Source of the DNA: Cupriavidus taiwanensis | GTDB taxonomy: Bacteria > Pseudomonadota > Gammaproteobacteria > Burkholderiales > Burkholderiaceae | Assembly: GCF_900249755.1 (NCBI RefSeq) | Contig: NZ_LT976853.1 | Coordinates: forward strand, 1,085,091 to 1,149,090 | Direction of reading: 5' to 3' | Length of the DNA stretch: 64,000 nt | In this document: positions 11,182 through 21,533 of the stretch, piece by piece | Layout: each line of letters opens with the position of its first letter | Numbering within the stretch: position 1 is the first letter of the stretch | The notes under the pieces: model-generated | The model's database searches: none | Told to the model about the DNA's origin: nothing | What the model saw: the letters and a program-made list of their open reading frames with translations, nothing else | Translations under genes and position numbers: made by a program

Positions 11182-11228
11182 CTCCCCTCTCCCGCTGTGC
11201 GGGAGAGGGAGCAAACCGACGGGTGAGG
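11182..11228. repeat. Dispersed hairpin repeat, single copy
   Basis: CCCTCTCCCGC (11185-11195) pairs with GCGGGAGAGGG (11199-11209), and GGGTGAGG follows at 11221-11228. The same element recurs at 26.8-27.0 kb and 61.6-61.8 kb. Here it may also terminate the substrate-binding protein transcript. Confidence 0.7.
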
Positions 11229-11250
11229 ATGCGTCAGCAGCCGACATCCC

Positions 11251-11922
11251 TCACAGCAAGAACCGCTTGTTCCCCGTCACCTGCGTCGGCTCGACCTTGC
11301 GGAACGTCAGCCTGACGCTGCTGTCGAGCCGCCGTCCCGCCTGGCGCCGCACCAGCGCCCGGTGCAGCAGGCCCTTGTGGCCGACCGTGCCTTCGGCATA
11401 GGGCTGGCCAGAAGTCCCGCCCAGCGCCATCGCCGCCAGCGCCTGGTTGCGCTCGGCCGCACTCTTTTCCAGCAGCTTGTCCAGCGCCATGCGCGCGCGC
11501 ACCTGCGCCGCCAGCGCGGTATCGCCGGGGTTGGCGCGGGCGCGTTCGGCATCCCACGGCAGTTGCACCTTGCCGGCCAGGCGGCGCAGCGCGGCGCGCA
11601 GCTCGGCGCCGTCCATGCGGGTTTCCTGCACGATCCAGACCGCATCGTGGCGTATCGAGGCTTCGGCATCGGCCATGCGGCGCACCAGCGCGGGCTGCAG
11701 CGCGGGTGCATTGAATTGCCGCGCGCGCCGCACCGCATTGAGCGCGATGCGGCGTACCTGCGGGTTGTCATGGTCGAACAGGTCGTCGATCACGCGCGCG
11801 GCGGTGTCGGCGCTGCCGATCATCTCGGCCAGCTGTCCGGCCAGCGAGACTTCTTCCACGCCGCTCAGCTTGTTGCGGCTGAGCCGGTTCAACTTGAACA
11901 GCAGGATGTGATATCGCAGCAT
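11251..11922 (-). CDS. HEAT-repeat protein of unknown function
   Basis: A 223-residue, probably all-helical cytoplasmic protein. The first half shows HEAT/PBS-like units, for example HDNPQVRRIALNAVRRAR and DAEASIRHDAVWIVQET, in which an acidic start, paired hydrophobics and VRRIA/IRHDA repeat about every 38 residues. The second half (SAAERNQALAAMALGG and a basic tail) is not recognised. MLRYHILLFKLNRL is taken as the start; an ATG seven codons earlier is possible. It separates the iron-binding protein gene from its presumed permease, and its role in that setting is unknown. Confidence 0.6.
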   Translation of the reverse strand: MLRYHILLFKLNRLSRNKLSGVEEVSLAGQLAEMIGSADTAARVIDDLFDHDNPQVRRIALNAVRRARQFNAPALQPALVRRMADAEASIRHDAVWIVQETRMDGAELRAALRRLAGKVQLPWDAERARANPGDTALAAQVRARMALDKLLEKSAAERNQALAAMALGGTSGQPYAEGTVGHKGLLHRALVRRQAGRRLDSSVRLTFRKVEPTQVTGNKRFLL

Positions 11923-12007
11923 AGGCTCTTGCGCGGCAGGCATGCCGCGGATCGCGCCCGGGCGGACGCCGGGCCATAAGAGGCTATCGGCGCGGGCCGG
12001 CGCGACT

Positions 12008-13654
12008 TTAGCGCGGCTGCGCCTGGCGGCGGATCGTGCGCGACAGCACGATCACCGGCAGCAGCCCGACCGCCACGATCACCAGCGAGGCGGTGGCGGC
12101 CTCGGTCAGGCGTTCGTCGGCGGCGAGGTTGTAGGCCTGCACCGCCAGCGTGTCGAAATTGAACGGCCGCATCACGAAGGTGGCCGGCAGTTCCTTCATC
12201 ACGTCGACGAAGACGATCAGCGCGGCGGTCAGCAGGCTGCCGCGCAGCATCGGCAAATGCACGCGCCGCAGCGTGGCGCCGGGGCCGTGGCCCAGGCTGC
12301 GCGCGGCGGCGTCCATGCTGGGCGTGATCTTGCCCAGCCCGGCATTGACAGCCTGCAGTGCCACCCCCAGGAAGCGCACCAGCAGCGCATAGACCAGCGC
12401 GGCAATGCCGCCGGTCAGCAGCAGCCCCGCCGAGACCCCGAACTGCTGCTGCAGCCAGGCCGACAACGCATTGTCCAGCCGCGCCACCGGCACCAGCACG
12501 CCCACCGCGATGACCGAGCCCGGCAGCGCATAGCCCATGCCGCACACCCGGGTCAGGCCGCGCATCAGCCAGCTGCGCTTGCCGTTGACCGCGCGCGCGG
12601 CGTAGCCCACCGCCAGCGCGACCGCCACCGCGGCCAGCGCGGTGGCGCTGGCCAGCAGGAAGCTGTTGCGCACCAGCCCGACGAAGCGCGGGCCGAACTG
12701 CGCGTCGCCATCGGTCAGGGCCATGCGGCACAGCATCAGCGCGGGCACCAGGAAACCCAGCAGCACCGGCACCAGGCACGCCGCCAGCGCCAGCCAGCCG
12801 CGCGCGCCGTCCAGGGTCCAGGCCGCGGCGCGGCGCTGGTTGCCGAACACCTGCGCGCGGCCGCGGCTGGCGCGCTCCATCAGCAGGATGGCGGCGACGA
12901 ACAGCAGCATGCAGGCGGACAGCTGCGCCGCGGCGTTCTTGTCGCCCAGCGAGAACCAGGCGCGGTAGATGCCGGTGGAGAAGGTCGGGATGGCGAAATA
13001 CGCCACGGTGCCGAAGTCCGCCAGCGTTTCCATCATCGCCAGCGCGGTGCCGGCGACGATGCCCGGGCGCGCCAGCGGCAGCACCACGCGCCAGAGCCGG
13101 CTCCAGGTGCCGTGGCCAAGCAGGCGCGCGGCCTCCAGCGTGTTCTGGGTTTGCTGCAGGAAGGCGGCGCGCGCGGTCAGGTAGACGTACGGGTACAGCA
13201 CCAGCGAGAACAGCACGATGGCGCCGCCGAGCGAGCGGATTTCCGGAAACCAGTACTCGCGCGCGCGCCAGCCGGTCAGCTCGCGCAGCCAGCCCTGTAC
13301 CGGGCCGGCGAACTGCAGCGCGTCGGTATAGGCGTAGGCGATCACATAGGCCGGCATCGCCATTGGCAGCACCAGCGCCCATTCCATTACCGCATGGCCG
13401 GGGAAGCGGTAGGTCGAGACCAGCCAGGCGGTAGTCACGCCCAGTAGCAGTACGCCCGCGGCGACCCCGCACAGCAGCCACACGGTATTGAGCACGTACT
13501 CGGCCAGCACGGTGTCGATCAGGTGGCGCCAGGTGTCGCCGGCGGGCAGCAGCACCGCCGAGGCGATCACCAGCACCGGCACGGCGATCAGCAGCGCCAT
13601 CGCCACGGTGGCGAGTGTCAGGGGATGGAAGCGGCGTCGGCTGGACAGGAGCAT
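12008..13654 (-). CDS. Fe(III) ABC transporter permease
   Basis: A 548-residue inner-membrane permease of the FbpB/AfuB type, in which two permease domains are fused. About twelve hydrophobic segments are visible; each half contains an EAA-like loop: LEAARLLGHGTWSRLWRVVLPLARPG in the first and MDAAARSLGHGPGATLRRVHLPMLRG in the second. It pairs with the substrate-binding protein at 10114 and the ATPase at 13823. The start MLLSSRRRFHPL at 13654 is chosen over 13726 because the extra residues are not membrane-like. It is divergent from the ATPase gene, so importer subunits are made from separate transcripts. Confidence 0.9.
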   Translation of the reverse strand: MLLSSRRRFHPLTLATVAMALLIAVPVLVIASAVLLPAGDTWRHLIDTVLAEYVLNTVWLLCGVAAGVLLLGVTTAWLVSTYRFPGHAVMEWALVLPMAMPAYVIAYAYTDALQFAGPVQGWLRELTGWRAREYWFPEIRSLGGAIVLFSLVLYPYVYLTARAAFLQQTQNTLEAARLLGHGTWSRLWRVVLPLARPGIVAGTALAMMETLADFGTVAYFAIPTFSTGIYRAWFSLGDKNAAAQLSACMLLFVAAILLMERASRGRAQVFGNQRRAAAWTLDGARGWLALAACLVPVLLGFLVPALMLCRMALTDGDAQFGPRFVGLVRNSFLLASATALAAVAVALAVGYAARAVNGKRSWLMRGLTRVCGMGYALPGSVIAVGVLVPVARLDNALSAWLQQQFGVSAGLLLTGGIAALVYALLVRFLGVALQAVNAGLGKITPSMDAAARSLGHGPGATLRRVHLPMLRGSLLTAALIVFVDVMKELPATFVMRPFNFDTLAVQAYNLAADERLTEAATASLVIVAVGLLPVIVLSRTIRRQAQPR

Positions 13655-13787
13655 GCGCGGAAGCAGTGGGCAAAAGTGCCGCCGGCCTGGCGTTGGCCTG
13701 GCGCAGCGGTGTGCGGGCTGCCGCATTCTAGCAATGCCGCCGCTCCCGGCGCGCCGGCGTGCATGGGAATGAGGGTACGCGGCGCAC

Positions 13788-13823
13788 GCGCGTCCCTACA
13801 AGCGCGTCCCTATAATGCACACA
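13788..13823 (+). promoter_or_regulatory. Promoter with perfect TATAAT seven bases before the start codon (leaderless candidate)
   Basis: TATAAT is at 13811-13816 and the ATG at 13823, so transcription would begin at or within a base or two of the start codon. The 11-mer GCGCGTCCCTA occurs twice with a 14-bp period (13788-13798 and 13802-13812); the second copy runs into the -10 box. No Shine-Dalgarno sequence is possible on such a transcript. Confidence 0.55.
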
Positions 13824-14968
13824 TGCGAACCGATTCCTATTCACGACCGCCCGGCGCCCAGGCCCGCAGCCGTCCCGCCAACCGCGCCGATGCCCCGGGC
13901 GCCGCCGTTCCCGCGATCCCGGCCGACCCGGCCGTCATCGAAGTGGATCGTATCCGCCACGCCTTCGGCCGCCACGCCGTGGTCAAGGGCCTGTCGTTCT
14001 CGGTGGCGCGCGGCCATGTCGCCTGCCTGCTGGGGCCGAGCGGCTGCGGCAAGACCACGGTGCTGCGCGCGATCGCGGGCTTTGAGCCGCTGCAGGACGG
14101 GCGCATCGTGCTGGACGGGCAGACCGTGTCGTCGTCTGGCATGCAGCTGGCGCCCGAACAGCGCCGCATCGGCATGGTGTTCCAGGACTATGCGCTGTTT
14201 CCGCACCTGGATGTGGCGGCCAACGTCGGCTTCGGCCTGACGCGCGCCAGCCGGGCCGAGCGCGCGGCGCGGGTGGACGAGGTGTTGCAGCTGGTGGGCC
14301 TGGACGGCGCCGGGCGCCAGTACCCGCATGAGCTGTCAGGCGGCCAGCAGCAGCGCGTCGCGCTGGCCCGCGCGCTGGCGCCGCGCCCCGAACTGCTGCT
14401 GCTCGACGAGCCGTTCTCCAACCTCGACGTCGACCTGCGCGAGCGCCTGAGCCTGGAGGTGCGCGCGATCCTGAAGGCGCAGGGCACCACCGCCATCCTG
14501 GTCACGCACGACCAGCACGAGGCCTTCGCCATGGCCGACGAGATCGGCGTGATGCACGATGGCGTGATCGAGCAGTGGGGCAGCGCGCACGACCTCTACC
14601 ACCGCCCGGCGTCGCGCTTCGTCGCCGGCTTTATCGGCCAGGGCGTGCTGATGGCGGGGCGGGTGCGCGATACCGCGCAGATCGAGCTGGAGCTGGGCCT
14701 GCTGCGCCCGGCCGTGCCGCTGGGCCTGCCGGCCGGCGCGGCGGTCGACGTGCTGGTGCGCCCCGACGACATCATCCACGACGACGCCAGCCCGATGCGC
14801 GCCGAGGTGGTGCACAAGGCCTTCCGCGGCGCGGAGATCCTGTACACGCTGCGGCTGGCCAGCGGCGGCCGCGTGCTGGCGCTGGTGCCGTCGCACCACA
14901 ACCACGCCGTGGGCGAGCGCATCGGCATCCGCGTCGAGATCGAGGACGTGGTCGCGTTTGCCGCCTGA
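13823..14968 (+). CDS. Fe(III) ABC transporter ATP-binding protein
   Basis: A 381-residue ATPase of the FbpC/PotA type. Walker A is GPSGCGKT at residues 71-78, the Q-loop is [12 protein letters not shown], the signature [15 protein letters not shown], and Walker [13 protein letters not shown]; the H-loop follows in [15 protein letters not shown]-terminal TOBE-like domain covers about residues 300-380. The N-terminus is about 40 residues longer than usual, Arg/Pro-rich and likely disordered, which makes the start uncertain, but no other in-frame ATG precedes the ATPase core. It is divergent from the permease. Confidence 0.9.
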   Translation: MRTDSYSRPPGAQARSRPANRADAPGAAVPAIPADPAVIEVDRIRHAFGRHAVVKGLSFSVARGHVACLLGPSGCGKTTVLRAIAGFEPLQDGRIVLDGQTVSSSGMQLAPEQRRIGMVFQDYALFPHLDVAANVGFGLTRASRAERAARVDEVLQLVGLDGAGRQYPHELSGGQQQRVALARALAPRPELLLLDEPFSNLDVDLRERLSLEVRAILKAQGTTAILVTHDQHEAFAMADEIGVMHDGVIEQWGSAHDLYHRPASRFVAGFIGQGVLMAGRVRDTAQIELELGLLRPAVPLGLPAGAAVDVLVRPDDIIHDDASPMRAEVVHKAFRGAEILYTLRLASGGRVLALVPSHHNHAVGERIGIRVEIEDVVAFAA

Positions 14969-15046
14969 GCGCGCGGGCAGGCGGCCGGCGCCGATGGTCT
15001 ACACTGTGGCGTTCTGCATCTTGCGCACTGACAGGGCCTGACTACC

Positions 15047-16411
15047 GTGGCGGACACGCTGTTTTCCGATACTCCCGACCGTTCCCGGCAACCGCTGGCG
15101 GAGCGCCTGCGCCCGCGCACCATCGACGAGGTGATCGGCCAGCAGCACCTGCTGGGTCCGGGCAAGCCGCTGCGCGTGGCGTTCGAGTCGGGCGAGCCGC
15201 ATTCGATGATCCTGTGGGGTCCGCCCGGCGTGGGCAAGACCACGCTGGCGCGGCTGATGGCGGATGCGTTCGACGCCGAATTCATCGCGCTGTCGGCGGT
15301 GCTGTCGGGGGTCAAGGACATCCGCGAGGCGGTCGAGCGCGCCGAGCAGTTCCGTGCCCACGGGCGGCGCACGCTGGTGTTCGTCGACGAGGTCCACCGC
15401 TTCAACAAGAGCCAGCAGGACGCGTTCCTGCCGCACGTGGAAAGCGGCCTGTTCACGTTTATCGGCGCCACCACCGAGAACCCGTCGTTCGAGGTCAACG
15501 GCGCCTTGCTGTCGCGCGCGGCGGTCTACGTGCTCAAGAGCCTGGACGATGCCGAGCTGACCCAGCTGGCCTTGCGCGCCAGCGAAGAGCTGGGCGGCAT
15601 CGGCTGGCAGGACGAAGCCCTGCAGCTGATCGTGGCATCGGCCGACGGCGACGGGCGCAAGCTGCTCAACAATATCGAGATCGTTGCGCGCGCCGCGCGC
15701 AATGCCGGCGCCGCGCAGATCGATACCGCGCTGCTGGGCAGTGCGCTGTCGGAGAACCTGCGCCGCTTCGACAAGGGCGGCGATGCCTTCTACGACCAGA
15801 TCAGCGCGCTGCACAAGTCGGTGCGCGGCTCGGACCCCGACGCCGCGCTGTACTGGTTCTGCCGCATGATCGACGGTGGCGCCGATCCGCGCTACCTGGC
15901 GCGCCGCATCGTGCGCATGGCGTGGGAGGATATCGGCCTGGCCGACCCGCGCGCCGCGCGCATCACGCTGGACGCGGCCGAGACCTATGAGCGTCTCGGC
16001 TCGCCCGAGGGCGAACTGGCGCTGGGCCAGGCGCTGATCTACCTGGCGGTCGCGCCCAAGTCCAACGCCGGCTACAACGCCTACAACGCCGCGCGCGCCT
16101 TCGTCGCCAAGGACAAGTCGCGCGCGGTGCCGGTGCACCTGCGCAACGCGCCGACCCGGCTGATGAAGGAGCTGGGCTACGGCCACGCCTACCGCTACGC
16201 GCACGACGAGCCCGAGGCCTACGCCGCCGGCGAGCATTACTTCCCGGACGACCTGAAGGCACAGGGCTGGTACCAGCCGGTGCCGCGCGGGCTGGAGGGG
16301 AAGATCGCCGAGAAGCTGCGCCACCTGCGCGAGCTGGACGATGCCTGGCATCGCGAACAGCGCGCCGGCAAGCAGAAGGACGGCGGCAAGGGCGGGAAGG
16401 CGGGCGAGTAG
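15047..16411 (+). CDS. rarA: Replication-associated recombination protein A (MgsA/RarA AAA+ ATPase)
   Basis: A 454-residue AAA+ protein related to clamp loaders that works at stalled replication forks. Walker A is GPPGVGKT at residues 58-65, Walker B FVDEVHRF near 112-119, sensor 1 [12 protein letters not shown], and the C-terminal MgsA region includes [17 protein letters not shown] and [25 protein letters not shown]. Length matches the family. Translation is taken from GTG at 15047; there is only a weak ribosome site. It lies between lolA and serS, as in E. coli, except for the inserted genes upstream. Confidence 0.95.
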   Translation: MADTLFSDTPDRSRQPLAERLRPRTIDEVIGQQHLLGPGKPLRVAFESGEPHSMILWGPPGVGKTTLARLMADAFDAEFIALSAVLSGVKDIREAVERAEQFRAHGRRTLVFVDEVHRFNKSQQDAFLPHVESGLFTFIGATTENPSFEVNGALLSRAAVYVLKSLDDAELTQLALRASEELGGIGWQDEALQLIVASADGDGRKLLNNIEIVARAARNAGAAQIDTALLGSALSENLRRFDKGGDAFYDQISALHKSVRGSDPDAALYWFCRMIDGGADPRYLARRIVRMAWEDIGLADPRAARITLDAAETYERLGSPEGELALGQALIYLAVAPKSNAGYNAYNAARAFVAKDKSRAVPVHLRNAPTRLMKELGYGHAYRYAHDEPEAYAAGEHYFPDDLKAQGWYQPVPRGLEGKIAEKLRHLRELDDAWHREQRAGKQKDGGKGGKAGE

Positions 16412-16419
16412 GGCGAGTA
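16402..16419. repeat. Two tandem 9-bp units crossing the rarA stop codon
   Basis: GGGCGAGTA at 16402-16410 is repeated at 16411-16419. The rarA stop TAG (16409-16411) spans the junction, and the repeat recreates a second TAG in frame. Confidence 0.7.
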
Positions 16420-16476
16420 GGGCGGCCGCGTTGCCATTGGGCCGCGGCCCGCTCGTGCCGGCCCATGCGCGTGCAG

Positions 16477-17835
<1,359 letters not shown>

Positions 17836-17852
17836 GGCGCCGCAAAAATCTG

Positions 17853-17879
17853 CTGCCAGCCTCTTGCATCGGCTGGCAG
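17853..17879 (+). terminator. Inverted repeat after serS, enclosing the tRNA -35
   Basis: CTGCCAGCC (17853-17861) and GGCTGGCAG (17871-17879) form a perfect 9-bp stem. No T run follows. The loop contains the -35 of the tRNA promoter, so this may be a serS terminator, an operator, or both. Confidence 0.4.
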
Positions 17880-17893
17880 AGCGTGGCTATAAT
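17864..17893 (+). promoter_or_regulatory. Promoter of tRNA-Ser(CGA)
   Basis: TTGCAT (17864-17869) and TATAAT (17888-17893) are separated by 18 bases. Transcription would begin near 17900, about 24 bases before the mature tRNA. Confidence 0.7.
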
Positions 17894-17923
17894 CTTGGTT
17901 TCGCCACACGGCAACAAGTTACC

Positions 17924-18013
<90 letters not shown>

Positions 18014-18072
18014 AAACAAGAAGCTGTCGGCATCGACCACCGGCAGGCAACAACAGCGTAGTAAAACTCAGG

Positions 18073-18109
18073 CCGACGCCCACGACAGTGCGCGTCGGTT
18101 TTGTTTTTT
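18073..18109 (+). terminator. Intrinsic terminator after tRNA-Ser
   Basis: CCGACGC (18073-18079) pairs with GCGTCGG (18092-18098), followed by TTTTGTTTTTT. It leaves a 3' trailer of about 60 bases between the CCA and the stem. Confidence 0.8.
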
Positions 18110-18224
18110 GCGCGGCCGGTCTTGTGCTGCGTTTTGTGCTGCGGCGGCAAGCCGCGCCACGGATCCCCCCGGACGCGCCGGCTGGTGCACTATGATGGCG
18201 GTCCGCAACGCAGGATGCCGCACC

Positions 18225-19124
18225 ATGACCCAGTCCACCGACAAGCCCGTGGCCGCGCCGGCCTTTCGCGGCGACCCCTCCGAACTGCCCGCCGATCCCA
18301 ACCTTGCCTATGGCATGCCGTACCGGCACTACAAGGGCGGCGCCTACACCGCGGTAGGCATCGGGCGCTTCGAGGCCGACCTGGCGCCGGTGGTGGTCTA
18401 CCGCGCCATGCGCGATCCGTCCTTGCTGTGGGTGCGCCGCGCCGATGTGTTCAGCGAACCGGTGGCGACGCCGCAGGGCGAGGTGCCGCGCTTCGCGCCC
18501 GACTGGCCCGCGGCGCTGGCCTGCCTGGACTTCCTGCCGCGCCAGGCGGTGCTCGACGTGCTGGCGCTGCACGACACGCCGTACCGCCGCTACCACGACC
18601 GCCGCCATATCCTGGAGATGTTCGAGGCCGCCCATGCGCGCGGCGTGGCGCTGGACCGCGCGCAGGCGCTGGCGGTGCTGTGCCACGACGCGGTCTATGT
18701 GGCCGGCTGCGAGCACAACGAGGCCGCGTCGGCCGCCATGGTCGAGACGGTCGCGCCCGGCGAGGCGCGCGCGGTGCTGGAGCGTGCCGCGCAGATCGTG
18801 CTCGATACGCGCGACCATCGATCAAGCGGCGCGGATGCGGACACCGTGCTCGATCTCGACCTGCTCAGGCTGGCCGCGCCGCCCGACGTGTTCGACCGCC
18901 ACAGCCAGGACGTCTTCGCCGAGAACCGCGCGCTGCTGGCCGCGCGCACCGGCTTGCAGGGCGAGGCGCTGCTGGCCGAATTCACGCGCCGGCGCGCGGC
19001 ATTCCTGAGCCACCTGGCGCAGCGCCCGCAACTGTTCCTGAGCGCGGCCTTCGCCGACTGCGAGGCCCCGGCCCGCGCCAATATCGCCCGCAGCGTGGCC
19101 GCGGCGGAGGCCGCTGGTGACTGA
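18225..19124 (+). CDS. DUF1653 domain fused to an HD-like predicted phosphohydrolase
   Basis: A 299-residue protein in two parts. Residues 30-75 match DUF1653 (YRHYKGGAYTAVGIGRFEADLAPVVVYRA). Residues 100-285 look like an HD-type metal-dependent hydrolase similar to those in uncharacterised HD-domain proteins: RRYHDRRHILEMFE near 121-134 and the His-Asp pair VLCHDAVYV at 154-155, with further acidic/His residues in GCEHNEAAS. The substrate is unknown. A TATGATGGCG at 18191 could be a -10. The gene overlaps the next by 8 bases, so they are probably translated together. Confidence 0.75.
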   Translation: MTQSTDKPVAAPAFRGDPSELPADPNLAYGMPYRHYKGGAYTAVGIGRFEADLAPVVVYRAMRDPSLLWVRRADVFSEPVATPQGEVPRFAPDWPAALACLDFLPRQAVLDVLALHDTPYRRYHDRRHILEMFEAAHARGVALDRAQALAVLCHDAVYVAGCEHNEAASAAMVETVAPGEARAVLERAAQIVLDTRDHRSSGADADTVLDLDLLRLAAPPDVFDRHSQDVFAENRALLAARTGLQGEALLAEFTRRRAAFLSHLAQRPQLFLSAAFADCEAPARANIARSVAAAEAAGD

Positions 19125-20246
19125 CGCGCCGGCGCGCGCGGCCGGCCTGGTCCAGGCATGGCTCACGCCGGGCACGGCGCTGGGGCTGCTCGCGCTGTTC
19201 ACGCTGGTGACGTTGCTGCTGCTGAGCCTGGTGCCGCTGCTGGTGGCGATGTTGCAGCCCGTGGTGCGCTGGCTCGACCGCTGGCGCATGTGGGGCGCCG
19301 GCGCGCTGTCCGCGCGCGTGGCCGCGCGTGCGCGGCGGCTGGACGCGATCACGCTGCGCCTGCTCGAGCGCGACGTGGCGGAGCTGCTGCTGGTGCTGCT
19401 GGCCGGCGCCGTGCTGCTGGCCTGCGGCAGCGCGCTGTTCTGGCTCGCCGCCGAGGTCGCGGAAAACGCGGAAGTGGCGCGCCTGGACCAGCAGGTGTTT
19501 GCCGGCCTGCGCGCGTTGCGCACCGACTGGCTCGACCTGGCGATGGTGGCCGTGACCGAGTTCGGCGGCGGGCGCATTTCCGTGGCGGTGGGCGTGGCGG
19601 TGTTTGCGTGGCTGTGCTGGCGCCGCGCCTGGACTGTGGCGCTGTACTGGGCGGCCGCGCTGCTCGGCGCGCGCGCCTGCGTGATGGCGCTCAAGCTGGG
19701 CATGGCGCGGGTGCGTCCGGCCAGCATCTACAGCGGGCTGGAGTCGTACTCTTTCCCCAGCGGCCACGCCACCAGCAGCATGGTCACGTACGGCTTCCTG
19801 GCCTTCCTGATGTGCCTGCGCCAGCCGTGGCGCGTGCGCGTTCCGGTGCTGGCGCTGACCGTGGTGGCGGTGGCGGCGATCGGCGTGTCGCGGCTGTACC
19901 TGGGCATGCACTGGGTGTCGGACGTGGCCGCGGGCTATGCGCTCGGGCTGGCGTGGATCGCGTTGCTAGGGACGGCCTACCTTGCGCTGCACGGCCCGGC
20001 CCCCGCGACGCGGTGGCGCCGTGGCGGCTCGGCGTGGTGGCGGCCGTTGCGGTGGTGGCGGCGTTCGGCTACGTGGCGTGGTTCCGGCTGCCGGATACGC
20101 TGGAGCGCTATCGCCAGGCCGGCGCCGCTACGCTGGCGCGGCCGGCGCTTCCGTCCCGGATGCTTGCGGCAGGCGCGACACCAGCAGCTGGTCGATCTTG
20201 TGATGGTCGATGTCCAGCACTTCGAAGCGATAGCCCGCCACGGTGA
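19117..20246 (+). CDS. PAP2-family membrane phosphatase, apparent C-terminal frameshift
   Basis: The frame from GTG 19117 encodes a multi-span membrane protein with the three PAP2 motifs intact: KLGMARVRP, SFPSGHATSS and SRLYLGMHWVSD. Such enzymes remove phosphate from undecaprenyl pyrophosphate or other lipid phosphates. After LLGTAYLALHGPAP the frame becomes Trp/Arg-rich and would continue antisense across the whole neighbouring gene to 21489. In the next frame, from about 20010, the codons encode a plausible helix (RLGVVAAVAVVAAFGYVAWF) with the high third-position GC of real genes, ending at 20246. One missing base near the C run at 20000-20004 explains this. The end coordinate follows that second frame and is uncertain. 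It overlaps the convergent CorC gene. Confidence 0.7.
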
Positions 20247-21447
20247 TCGACTCGGATTTCTTGGGGATGCGCTTGAGCGCATAGATCACCAGCCCGGCGG
20301 CGGTATCGACATAGTCCTCGCCCGGCAGCGTATCCAGCTCCAGCGCCTTCTTCAGGTCTACCAGCGGCGTCAGGCCATCGACCAGCCACGAGCTGTCATC
20401 GCGCCGCACGATCTGCTCGTCCTCGCTGGAATAGAGGATGTCGCCCATCAGCGCGCCGACGATGTCGTCCAGCGTGACGATGCCCACCACCAGCCCGTAC
20501 TCGTTCATGACCACGGCGAAGCTCTGGTGCATCTCGCGAAAGCGCGTCAGCGCCTCGGACAGGGTCAGCGTGTCGGGGATCACCAGCACGTTCTTGTCGT
20601 GGTGGCGGCCGATATTGCCCATCACCGCGGCGCTTTCGTCGGCCAGCAGCAGCTGCAGGATGTCCTTGGAATCGATATAGCCCTGCACGTCGTCGAGGTC
20701 GTGGCCGCACACCGGGTATTGCGCGTGCGGCTGGTTGACCAGCTTGCGGCGCACGCTGTCGGCGGGCTCGTCCAGGCTCAGGTAGACCACCTCGTCGCGC
20801 GGCGTCATGATCGCGGTGATGCCCTTGAAGTCGAGTTCGAACACGTTCTCGATCAGATGCAGCTCATGCTTGTGCAGCACGCCGGCCTCGGCGCCGGCAT
20901 CGACCATCGCGGCGATGTCCTCGGTGGTGATCTGGTCGACCGGCTTGGTCGGCAGCCGCAGCAGCCGCAGCATGGCGTCGGCGGCGGCGTTGAAGATCCA
21001 GACCAGCGGCCTGAGCACGCGCAGCAGCGTCAGCATCGGGTCGATCACGGCCAGCGCGCAGGCTTCGGGAAAGGTCATGGCGATGCGCTTGGGGATCAGG
21101 TCGGCGAACTGGATGAACAGCAGCGTCACGATCAGGAACGAGCCGATGTTGGCGGTGCGCTGCGCGTGCACCACCTGCATGTAGGGCGACAGCGCTTCCA
21201 GCAGCAGGTCGGACACATGCTTCTCGCCCAGGATACCGGCCAGGATGGCGACGCTGTTGACTCCGATCTGCACGATGGTGAAGAAATTCCCCGGCTCTTC
21301 CTTGAGCAGCAGCACGCGCGTGGCGCGGCTGTCGCCGCGCTCGGACAGGACTTGCAGCTTGGTGCGGCGGGCAGCGGTCAGCGCGATCTCGGAGATCGAG
21401 AAAAAGGCGCTGACGGCGACGAGCAGGATCAGGGTCAGGACGAACAT
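20128..21447 (-). CDS. HlyC/CorC (CNNM) family membrane protein
   Basis: A 439-residue protein. The N-terminal DUF21 membrane domain (about residues 1-190, FFSISEIALTAARRTKL as its hallmark) is followed by two CBS domains (about 205-330, starting IMTPRDEVVYL, and with VVGIVTLDDIVGALMGDI) and a C-terminal CorC_HlyC domain (about 345-425). Relatives transport or regulate magnesium/cobalt; the old name hemolysin is historical. Length and order are standard. It lies downstream of a LysR gene on the same strand, with an 86-bp gap. Confidence 0.9.
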   Translation of the reverse strand: MFVLTLILLVAVSAFFSISEIALTAARRTKLQVLSERGDSRATRVLLLKEEPGNFFTIVQIGVNSVAILAGILGEKHVSDLLLEALSPYMQVVHAQRTANIGSFLIVTLLFIQFADLIPKRIAMTFPEACALAVIDPMLTLLRVLRPLVWIFNAAADAMLRLLRLPTKPVDQITTEDIAAMVDAGAEAGVLHKHELHLIENVFELDFKGITAIMTPRDEVVYLSLDEPADSVRRKLVNQPHAQYPVCGHDLDDVQGYIDSKDILQLLLADESAAVMGNIGRHHDKNVLVIPDTLTLSEALTRFREMHQSFAVVMNEYGLVVGIVTLDDIVGALMGDILYSSEDEQIVRRDDSSWLVDGLTPLVDLKKALELDTLPGEDYVDTAAGLVIYALKRIPKKSESITVAGYRFEVLDIDHHKIDQLLVSRLPQASGTEAPAAPA

Positions 21448-21533
21448 AGGCGGGATGGCGCTGTCAGGTTGTGCCTGCAGGCGGCTTGATGATGGTGCAC
21501 GGCGCGCGCGGCTGTCAATCTGTGCGCGCCCGG

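Noticed and set aside
12008..14968. Reading the fused permease plus ATPase as a sulfate or spermidine system
   Set aside because: The fused two-domain permease together with a double-tyrosine binding protein fits Fe(III) transport better, though the sequence does not prove the metal.
20247..21489. Continuation of the PAP2 frame to a 790-residue protein
   Set aside because: Beyond about 20010 it is the reverse complement of the CorC-family gene and loses coding character.
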